From an uncultured Flavobacteriaceae bacterium (GTDB taxonomy: Bacteria; Bacteroidota; Bacteroidia; Flavobacteriales; Flavobacteriaceae), in contig CAJXVT010000006.1 in NCBI GenBank assembly GCA_913062575.1, positions 1 through 64,000 of the forward strand: a stretch of 64,000 nt of DNA, read 5' to 3'. The stretch's first letter is position 1. Each line of letters opens with the position of its first letter. Below the pieces are notes generated by a model. That model saw only the letters and a list, made by a program, of their open reading frames with translations. It did not search any database and was not told the DNA's origin. Positions 42,803-49,646 of this stretch are shown one piece after another. The position numbers were made by a program, and so were the translations under genes.

Positions 42803-44158
42803 TTAGATTTTAGTTGCTAAAATTTTTCTTCCAGATTGATTCAATATTAAACCGGTTACTGCTCCTTTTTTATTGGTTTTAAACATGATTTTTGCAGGAA
42901 CTACTTTCATGAAAAATTGAAATTCGTTTTTAGGAAAAAGCGCAATAGATTTTGTTTGTCTTGGAGCTGTTAAAAATAATGAGTTGTTCTTATAGCTAAT
43001 GGTGATGTTTACAGTTGGTTTTACTTCGTATGTACCAATGTACTTTTGCAATATCTCTGAAGCTATTTTTACTGTTTTTATTTGTGGAGAAACAATCGAT
43101 TTCTTTAAAATTAGATTAGCAATGGATTTATTTACATCGAGAATGTTTTTACAATTACAATTTGTTAATATTACCATATAGATGTTTTCTTTTGGGAAAA
43201 ACATAGCTGTAGAGGTAAATCCTTTGGTGCTTCCTGTGTGAGCAATTACGCTAGAACCTTTTAGGTTTGCAAATCTCCAACCATATCCATACGGAATCTT
43301 TTTTCCATTATTTAATATGCTTGGACTCATTGCTTTTTGTAAACTCTCCTTTTTTATCAGTGTGAAGTTTTGTAACGCATTATGCCATGCTAATAAGTCA
43401 TCTACTGTAGTCATAATAGCTCCTGCAGAAAAGGGTAAGGTTAAACTCATATAGTCTGCATTTACAAACTTGTTCTGTTTAAATTGATATCCATTAGCTC
43501 TTTTTTTTATGATCGTTTTCATGCTTCCATAAGAAGATGAACTCATGTTCAATTTTTTGAAAATGTTATTTTCAATAAACTCTTTATAGGAAACTCCAGA
43601 AATGATTTCTACTATTCTACCTAATAAAATGTAGCCAGCATTGCTATATTTAAACTTGCTACCAGGTTCAAAATCTAAAGGATTATTTTTAATGTAATTC
43701 GTCAACTCAATAGAGCTCATATCTTTTCTAGATAGATACCCTTTATCTCCAATTGGAGTATTATTTTTAATTCCAGAGGTGTGATTTAGTAATTGATGAA
43801 TGGTGATTTTTTTTCCTCTTATTGGGAAATCTGTAATATAGGTTTCAATGCGATCATCTAAGTTTAATTTCCCTTGTTCTAGTAACATTAAAATAGAAAC
43901 AGCCGTAAATTGTTTTGTTAGAGAGCCAATCTGAAAGACGTTTTCAGAACTCATTGTAGTGTTTAATTCTAAATTAGATTTCCCAAATGCTTTTCTGTAT
44001 ATCGCTTTTCCATTTTCCGCAATTAAGACAGAAACTCCAGGATTAGTTTTTGTATAATTAGAAGAAATAAGAGCATCTATTTTAGAAGAAATATCATCTT
44101 GAGCAAAGATGATCTGTATACTTAAAAGAAGAATTAAAGTAGTAGTGAATTTTTTCAT
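42803..44158 (-). CDS. Secreted S12-family serine hydrolase with C-terminal domain
   Basis: The 451-aa protein has a signal peptide ending at IFAQ (residue 20). It has S79-x-x-K82 (IGSLTK), the second motif YSN (FKYSNAGYILLG) and the third motif HTG (IAHTGSTKGF). It shares the TNCNC cysteine pair with the paralogue at 37714. A beta-rich C-terminal domain of about 95 residues follows (YIGTYEVKPTVNITISY; SLFLTAPRQTKSIALFP). First gene of the operon with membrane proteins and an XRE regulator. Presumed peptide or ester hydrolase of the periplasm; substrate unknown. Confidence 0.87.
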   Translation of the reverse strand: MKKFTTTLILLLSIQIIFAQDDISSKIDALISSNYTKTNPGVSVLIAENGKAIYRKAFGKSNLELNTTMSSENVFQIGSLTKQFTAVSILMLLEQGKLNLDDRIETYITDFPIRGKKITIHQLLNHTSGIKNNTPIGDKGYLSRKDMSSIELTNYIKNNPLDFEPGSKFKYSNAGYILLGRIVEIISGVSYKEFIENNIFKKLNMSSSSYGSMKTIIKKRANGYQFKQNKFVNADYMSLTLPFSAGAIMTTVDDLLAWHNALQNFTLIKKESLQKAMSPSILNNGKKIPYGYGWRFANLKGSSVIAHTGSTKGFTSTAMFFPKENIYMVILTNCNCKNILDVNKSIANLILKKSIVSPQIKTVKIASEILQKYIGTYEVKPTVNITISYKNNSLFLTAPRQTKSIALFPKNEFQFFMKVVPAKIMFKTNKKGAVTGLILNQSGRKILATKI

Positions 44159-44181
44159 TTTGATCTGTTTTTTTGATAAAA

Positions 44182-44189
44182 CAAAATTA
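44182..44189 (-). promoter_or_regulatory. Candidate -7 box (TAATTTTG) of the S12 operon
   Basis: A perfect TAnnTTTG match on the minus strand, 23 nt before the ATG at 44158. No good -33 TTTG at the right spacing. Confidence 0.4.
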
Positions 44190-44306
44190 GACCATTAACA
44201 AACTCGTGGTAGCGACACCCTTTGGACATCTTGGCGACATCTTTGTGATTTGATTGTTTTTACTGAATTTAACGTCGCATTTCTGTTTTTATTTAGTGAG
44301 TTAAAT

Positions 44307-44343
44307 AAAAAAAACCGCTCTGTTTTCACAAAGAGGTTTTAAA
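44307..44343 (-). terminator. Intrinsic terminator of the 44370-44804 gene
   Basis: On the minus strand AAAACC...GGTTTT close an imperfect hairpin followed by eight T. It resembles the htpG terminator at 44866-44897 in sequence. Confidence 0.65.
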
Positions 44344-44369
44344 ATTATTTGGCAACATAACATGGTTAC

Positions 44370-44804
44370 CTATTTCTTTAATTCGCATATTAAAGCACCA
44401 AGCCCTATGCCTTTGTTTAAAGAGGAAGGTTTATTTTTATTAAAATCCATTTCTACAACCAACACTTCTGCAGGGACGATGTTCTTATTAAATAAATTTT
44501 CATTTTCTTTAATAAGATGCACTACTAGTCTAGAAGGGTTTTCTTCTGTTTTTTTGTAGACTTCTAATTTTAGTTGCCCAAAATCTTTTGAAATCATGGA
44601 ATAAAAATCAATATGTGATTTTAAATTAATTTTTTTAAAAAGTTGAGGGTTGTAAGTCTCCTTAATAAACTGTCCAAACGCTTCAGTTGTTCCTAGGTTG
44701 TTGGCAATAATGTACTTATTAAGTATAGTTAGCTGCTTATTGCTTTGAGAGTATGACAGCGTTACAAATGCAATAGCTATAATAGTTAAAAATGTGTTTT
44801 TCAT
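44370..44804 (-). CDS. Secreted protein of unknown function
   Basis: The 144-aa protein has a signal peptide ending at LSYSQ (about residue 19). The mature part is mixed alpha/beta (EAFGQFIKETYNPQLFKKI; KLEVYKKTEENPSRLVVHLI; EVLVVEMDFNKNKPSSLNKG) with no Cys pair of note. I do not recognise a family. It is a single gene between the S12 operon and htpG, with its own terminator. Confidence 0.7.
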   Translation of the reverse strand: MKNTFLTIIAIAFVTLSYSQSNKQLTILNKYIIANNLGTTEAFGQFIKETYNPQLFKKINLKSHIDFYSMISKDFGQLKLEVYKKTEENPSRLVVHLIKENENLFNKNIVPAEVLVVEMDFNKNKPSSLNKGIGLGALICELKK

Positions 44805-44865
44805 TGTGTCGTTTTTATGATTTTCTTTAAAGACGAGTTTTTATACGCTAAGTTGCAAAAATAAA

Positions 44866-44897
44866 AAAAACCTCTCTGTGAAAACAGAGAGGTTTTA
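44866..44897 (-). terminator. Intrinsic terminator of htpG
   Basis: The perfect stem AAAACCTCTCTG / CAGAGAGGTTTT around TGAAAA is followed on the minus strand by a T-run. It lies about 40 nt past the htpG stop codon. Confidence 0.9.
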
Positions 44898-44907
44898 GGC
44901 CTTATTA

Positions 44908-44936
44908 TGAGATACTGAAACAAGTTCAGCATGACG
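44908..44936. repeat. REP-like intergenic element
   Basis: The sequence from TGAGATACTGAAACAAG to TTCAGCATGACG contains the hairpin CTGAA-ACAAG-TTCAG. It is of the 'gagat-ctgaaacaagttcagcatgacg' type common between flavobacterial genes. It sits between htpG and its terminator. Confidence 0.55.
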
Positions 44937-44937
44937 T

Positions 44938-46848
44938 TTATTTAACCAATTCGTAACTACGTTTGATAAAGTTGGTCAACTCTTCACCATGTAAAAGGTT
45001 TTGAGACAACTTAGCTAAATCAAAAGATTGCTTGATTAAACGTTCTTGTTTTTTAGCAGTTTTAGTATTTAAAATTTCACCAACTAAAGGATGGTTTGTG
45101 TTTACAACCAAGTTGTACATGTCTGGGAAATTACCCATTCCCATCATTCCGCCACCACCAGAAGCTTGCATTTCTTTCATTCTACGCATAAATTCTGGTA
45201 CGGTAATTAAAAATGGAGAAGCAGAAGAATCCATAGATTCTAATTGAACAGTATATGTTTCTTTAGGAACAGCAGCTTCAATAATTGGCTTCAATGTTTC
45301 TTTCTCTTCATCAGTTAATTTAGAAATAACCGTATCGTCTTTCTTAATTAAATTGTCTATATGATCAGAATCTACACGTGTAAACTTCAATTTCTCGTTG
45401 CTACCTTCTATCTTCTGAATTAAATGCCCAATAATTGGAGAATCTAAGATTAACACTTCATATCCTTTTGCTTTTGCATCTTGAATATAACTGTGTTGTG
45501 CATCTTTATGAGACGTGTACAAAATAATTTGATTTCCATCTTTATCAGTTTGTGCATCTTTTGTCTTTTCAATCAATTCTTCTAAGTTGAAGAAAGTATT
45601 ATCTACCGTTGGGTACAAAGCAAAGTTCTTTGCTTTGTCAAAGAATTTATCGTCAGATAACATTCCGTATTCAATAATAACTTTGATATCGTTCCATTTT
45701 TGTTCAAAATCTTCACGATTGTTTTTGTACAAAGAATTTAACTTATCAGCTACTTTCTTAGTGATGTAACCAGAGATTTTCTTTACAGCTCCATCTGCTT
45801 GTAATCCAGAACGAGAAACATTTAATGGAATATCTGGAGAATCAATCACTCCTTTTAACATTTGTAAGAAATCTGGTACAATTCCCTCTACATTATCAGT
45901 AACAAATACTTGATTTTGGTACAATTGAATCTTGTCTTTTTGCATATCCATATTCGGACTTAACTTAGGGAAATATAAAATTCCTGTTAAGTTAAAAGGA
46001 TAATCAACATTTAAATGAATGTGAAATAAAGACTCTTCAAATTGCATTGGATACAACTCTCTGTAGAAATTGTTATAATCCTCATCTTCTAATTCAGAAG
46101 GCTTTTTTGTCCAAGCCGGAACCGTATTGTTGATGATATTATCTACATCAATTTGTTTGTGTGGCTCAGTAGTTTCTTTACCGTCTTTATCTGTAGTAGT
46201 CTCTGGAGTAAACTCAGGATCGTTTACCTGTTTGTTTCCAAATTTAATTGGAACTTGATTAAAACGGTTGTATTTGTTTAGTAACTCATTGATTTTACTG
46301 TCTTCTAAGAAGTCTAAAGAATCTTCAGCAATATGTAAAACAATCTCTGTTCCTCTTTCTGTTTTATCATCTTCAACTAAAGTGTATTCTGGAGAACCAT
46401 CACAGGTCCATTTTACAGCTTTGTCGTCTTTATAAGATTTAGTAATGATATCAACTTTCTCAGCAACCATAAAAGAAGAGTAAAAACCTAATCCGAAGTG
46501 ACCAATTACGCCCGTATCATTTTTATCGTCTTTATATTTTTCTAAAAACTCTTCAGCTCCAGAAAAGGCAATTTGGTTGATGTATTTCTCAACTTCCTCA
46601 CCAGTCATCCCAAGACCTTGATCTTTAATTGTAAGTGTTTTATTTTCTTTATCTATGCTGATTTCTAACTTAGCATCTCCTAATTCTACCTTGGCTTCAC
46701 CAATAGAAATTAAGTGTTTTAATTTTGTAGTTGCATCTGTTCCGTTAGAAATTAATTCACGCAAGAATATTTCGTGATCAGAATACAAGAATTTTTTAAT
46801 TAACGGAAAAATATTTTCTACCGATACATTAATACTCCCTTTACTCAT
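44938..46848 (-). CDS. htpG: Molecular chaperone HtpG (Hsp90)
   Basis: The 636-aa protein has the ATPase motifs FLRELISNGTDAT near 24-36, DQGLGMTGEEV near 77-87 and GHFGLGFYSSF near 117-127. The middle domain (LNVSRSGLQAD near 337-347) and the C-terminal dimerisation part (FMRRMKEMQASGGGGMMGM) follow. HtpG is a cytosolic ATP-dependent chaperone dimer. A region that looks like a heat-shock or sigma-54-type promoter precedes it (46893-46935). Full length and unremarkable. Confidence 0.96.
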   Translation of the reverse strand: MSKGSINVSVENIFPLIKKFLYSDHEIFLRELISNGTDATTKLKHLISIGEAKVELGDAKLEISIDKENKTLTIKDQGLGMTGEEVEKYINQIAFSGAEEFLEKYKDDKNDTGVIGHFGLGFYSSFMVAEKVDIITKSYKDDKAVKWTCDGSPEYTLVEDDKTERGTEIVLHIAEDSLDFLEDSKINELLNKYNRFNQVPIKFGNKQVNDPEFTPETTTDKDGKETTEPHKQIDVDNIINNTVPAWTKKPSELEDEDYNNFYRELYPMQFEESLFHIHLNVDYPFNLTGILYFPKLSPNMDMQKDKIQLYQNQVFVTDNVEGIVPDFLQMLKGVIDSPDIPLNVSRSGLQADGAVKKISGYITKKVADKLNSLYKNNREDFEQKWNDIKVIIEYGMLSDDKFFDKAKNFALYPTVDNTFFNLEELIEKTKDAQTDKDGNQIILYTSHKDAQHSYIQDAKAKGYEVLILDSPIIGHLIQKIEGSNEKLKFTRVDSDHIDNLIKKDDTVISKLTDEEKETLKPIIEAAVPKETYTVQLESMDSSASPFLITVPEFMRRMKEMQASGGGGMMGMGNFPDMYNLVVNTNHPLVGEILNTKTAKKQERLIKQSFDLAKLSQNLLHGEELTNFIKRSYELVK

Positions 46849-46892
46849 AAATATATATTTTAATGTTATTGTTAATTATTTGAAGATGTTAT

Positions 46893-46935
46893 AGTCAAAA
46901 AAAATACCAAAAGAATAATTGTGACAAACTGACAT
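46893..46935 (-). promoter_or_regulatory. Candidate sigma-54-like promoter with inverted/direct TGTCA boxes before htpG
   Basis: On the minus strand the order is TGTCAG, TTTGTCAC, then TTTTGGTA and, after a T-run, TTTGAC. The GG/GA pair at -24/-12 spacing resembles a sigma-54 promoter, and the TGTCA pairs resemble an activator or repressor site. Confidence 0.4.
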
Positions 46936-46973
46936 AAAAAAACGCCAATGATAAAATCAATTGGCGTTAGGTT
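46936..46973 (-). terminator. Intrinsic terminator of the tlpA-like gene (copy A)
   Basis: The stem AACGCCAAT / ATTGGCGTT with loop GATAAAATCA lies 13 nt after the stop. A 38-nt stretch is identical to 48404-48441 on the other side of the gene. Confidence 0.88.
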
Positions 46974-46985
46974 GTCTTGTGAAAA

Positions 46986-48338
46986 TTACTTTAAATTTTC
47001 TAATTGTTTCTTTAGTTGAGGGAATGATGGTGGTTTTGCTTTAGATTCAATTATATTTCCTTCTTTGTCTAGTAAAATGAACCTGGGTATACTTTCTATA
47101 TTAAAGAACTTAAAAAAGGCTGAATCCTTTTCGCCAAATAGTTGAAATCCTTTTAGGTTTTTAGATTTAATGAAATTGTTCCAGTTTTTTGGTGTGTCAT
47201 TCCATGCAATACTAACGAAATGCACTTTTTCACCAAACTCTTTTTCTAGTTTTTGTAGATATGGAATCTCTTTTATACATGGTGAACACCAAGAAGCCCA
47301 TACATCTATGTAAATATATTTACCTTTAAAATCATTTAGAGTATAGGTTTTTTTGTCAATCCCTTTAAATTTAAATTCAGGAGGCATTTTCCCCTTTTCT
47401 GTATTCTTTTTTTGGTATAATTTTTTAAATTCGGTTATATATTTATTTGTTGTTGCATAACTTAGATAAGTTTCATAAAATAAAGAGGCATTTTTTGAAA
47501 AAGAAAAACCATATTCAGAAATATATAGCCCTAACTCATCAATGATTTTTGGATGAAATTTAGAGTTAGACAAGTCTAATAGGTATTGAATATAGAAATC
47601 ACCAGAATTATTGTTATTAGTTTTTGACATAGCTCTAGTATTAAAATAATCATGAACTAGGTCTCTGTATCTATATGTATTTAGTAGTTCAGGTTTATTT
47701 AATGGAACATTTTTAAATGGATTAGGATATTCTTTTGAAACAACATATTCCTGATTATTTGTTACAAAACGTTTCTGATTTTGAAATTGTGCCAATCGAA
47801 TAGCATTTTCGATTTTTATAGAATTTAGCTCTAGATAGTTAAACTCTTTACTTAAAAAACCTCTCTTTTGTGTAAATAATTTTTGATATGCTTGGTCAAT
47901 GGAATCTGTTTGCTTTAAGAATGCTACTTCATTTAGCGTTGCATAGAATGAATAGAACTTTTTTTTAGAAGGAATGCTATTTGTCAATCGATCTTTATCT
48001 GCCAAATAATTATTTTCTTTTTCCCCTTTTCCAGAATAACATAAAGACGTTTGGAAGTTTTTAGTGTCAAAACTAATTTCTATGTTATCCTGTGGTTTTA
48101 AAAAAATATGAGTAAAATTTTCTCCATAACTAAAGAAATAATATCCTTCTTTTATACGTAAATTAATTTTCTTGTTTGATAATTGAATGGTGTCGATTGG
48201 TTCCCAATAATTATTTCGTAAAACAATGAAATTTGATTTTTTGTTTTTTATGCTGAAAGTTAAGCTTGTCTCTTTAGTTTGTGCGTAAAAACTAAATGAT
48301 AGAATTAGGAGTAATAGCACTACTATATTTTTATTCAT
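46986..48338 (-). CDS. TlpA-family thiol-disulfide oxidoreductase
   Basis: The 450-aa protein has a signal peptide ending at FYAQ (about 20). The long N-terminal part (residues 25-310) has features of DUF4369-like domains with many Tyr/Phe. The C-terminal thioredoxin-like domain has redox C351 and C354 (WASWCSPCIKEIP) and the cis-Pro ESIPRFILLD near 415. It acts in the periplasm, probably as a disulfide reductase. The gene is flanked by identical terminator copies. The N-terminal domain looks unlike the typical family, so its partner is unknown. Confidence 0.87.
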   Translation of the reverse strand: MNKNIVVLLLLILSFSFYAQTKETSLTFSIKNKKSNFIVLRNNYWEPIDTIQLSNKKINLRIKEGYYFFSYGENFTHIFLKPQDNIEISFDTKNFQTSLCYSGKGEKENNYLADKDRLTNSIPSKKKFYSFYATLNEVAFLKQTDSIDQAYQKLFTQKRGFLSKEFNYLELNSIKIENAIRLAQFQNQKRFVTNNQEYVVSKEYPNPFKNVPLNKPELLNTYRYRDLVHDYFNTRAMSKTNNNNSGDFYIQYLLDLSNSKFHPKIIDELGLYISEYGFSFSKNASLFYETYLSYATTNKYITEFKKLYQKKNTEKGKMPPEFKFKGIDKKTYTLNDFKGKYIYIDVWASWCSPCIKEIPYLQKLEKEFGEKVHFVSIAWNDTPKNWNNFIKSKNLKGFQLFGEKDSAFFKFFNIESIPRFILLDKEGNIIESKAKPPSFPQLKKQLENLK

Positions 48339-48403
48339 TTAAAACAGGTTAAGTACGTATGAAGCAAACGACTAATTTATTTTAATATTCCTTTTTGTGT
48401 AAA

Positions 48404-48441
48404 AAAAAAACGCCAATGATAAAATCAATTGGCGTTAGGTT
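48404..48441. terminator. Orphan second copy of the terminator (copy B)
   Basis: Identical to 46936-46973 over 38 nt (stem AACGCCAAT / ATTGGCGTT). It lies between divergent genes, where no terminator is needed. Confidence 0.85.
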
Positions 48442-48486
48442 AAGTTTGGTTATAGTTGTTTGAATTTTTTTCTAACGACTACGTTG

Positions 48487-48517
48487 TTGTAAAGATATAA
48501 ATAAATTAGTAAGTTTG
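48487..48517 (+). promoter_or_regulatory. Candidate promoter of the KAS III gene
   Basis: TTG (48487-48489), 20 nt, TAAGTTTG (48510-48517), fitting the flavobacterial TTG-N17..23-TAnnTTTG consensus. The ATG is 37 nt downstream. Confidence 0.55.
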
Positions 48518-48554
48518 AGTAGCGAATATTTAGAGACGAAAAAAGAAATATAAT

Positions 48555-49565
48555 ATGATGTATAATTCAAAAATAACAGGTTTAGGATATTATGTACCAG
48601 ACAATGTTGTGACAAATGATGACTTGAAACAATGGATGGAAACTAGTGATGAATGGATTCAGGAGAGAACCGGAATTAAAGAGAGAAGATGGATAGATCC
48701 AAAAACTGGAGATACAACTGCAGTAATGGGAGCGAAGGCTGCAAGAATTGCAATTGAACGTTCAGGTTTAACTAAAGACGATATTGATTTTATCGTTTTT
48801 GCAACTTTAAGTCCAGATATGTATTTTCCTGGAGGTGGAGTGCAAATTCAAGATATGTTAGAGATGCCTACTATTGGTGCATTAGATGTGCGTAACCAAT
48901 GTTCTGGTTTTATTTATGCCATGTCTGTAGCCGATCAGTTTATAAAAACCGGAATGTATAAAAATATTTTGGTGATAGGAGCAGAGAATCATTCTGGAGG
49001 ATTAGAAAAAACCACAAGAGGTAGAAATGTTTCTGTCATTTTTGGTGATGGAGCAGGAGCTGCAGTATTGTCTAGAACAGAAGAAAAAGGAAAAGGGATT
49101 TTATCTTCTCATTTACATTCTGAAGGAAAACATGCCAAAGAGTTGGTGTTGGAAGGTCCATCTACAGGACGTTGGGTTCCAGAAATATTAGAAAAAAACG
49201 ATCCAGATGATGTGTCATATTATCCATATATGAACGGGCAATTTGTATTTAAACATGCAATTGGTCGTTTCTCAGAAGCAATTGTAGAAGGATTGCAGGC
49301 TAACGGTCTAGAAAAAGATGATATTGATATGTTAATTCCGCATCAAGCAAATTTGCGTATTGCACAGTTTATCCAACGTAAGTTTCAATTACCTGATGAT
49401 AAGGTGTATAATAATATCATGAAATATGGTAATACCACTGCAGCATCTGTAATTATTGCATTGACAGAAGCATGGGAATTAGGTAAAATAAAAGAGAATG
49501 ACTTAGTTGTTCTAGCTGCTTTTGGAAGTGGGTTTACTTGGGGTTCTGTAGTGATACGTTGGTAA
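48555..49565 (+). CDS. 3-oxoacyl-ACP synthase III (FabH-like)
   Basis: The 336-aa protein has the catalytic triad C116 (VRNQCSGF), H263 (IPHQANLRI) and N293 (KYGNTTAAS). It also has the usual FabH N-terminal GLGYYVPDNVVTNDDL and SDEWIQERTGIKERRW. It condenses a starter acyl-CoA with malonyl-ACP. It is not beside plsX or rpmF, the usual partners of housekeeping fabH, so it may be a second KAS III for a specialised lipid or pigment; that is inference. ATG at 48555 or 48558 (MM) are both possible. Confidence 0.9.
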   Translation: MMYNSKITGLGYYVPDNVVTNDDLKQWMETSDEWIQERTGIKERRWIDPKTGDTTAVMGAKAARIAIERSGLTKDDIDFIVFATLSPDMYFPGGGVQIQDMLEMPTIGALDVRNQCSGFIYAMSVADQFIKTGMYKNILVIGAENHSGGLEKTTRGRNVSVIFGDGAGAAVLSRTEEKGKGILSSHLHSEGKHAKELVLEGPSTGRWVPEILEKNDPDDVSYYPYMNGQFVFKHAIGRFSEAIVEGLQANGLEKDDIDMLIPHQANLRIAQFIQRKFQLPDDKVYNNIMKYGNTTAASVIIALTEAWELGKIKENDLVVLAAFGSGFTWGSVVIRW

Positions 49566-49583
49566 TGAAAATCATATAAAAAC

Positions 49584-49614
49584 AAAAAGCCGATGCAATT
49601 GCATCGGCTTTTTT
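49584..49614. terminator. Bidirectional intrinsic terminator
   Basis: The perfect stem AAAAAGCCGATGC / GCATCGGCTTTTT with loop AATT lies between the convergent KAS III and outer-membrane receptor genes. Confidence 0.92.
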
Positions 49615-49646
49615 ATTCAAATAATATACTTGGTTAATAGTGTTAG

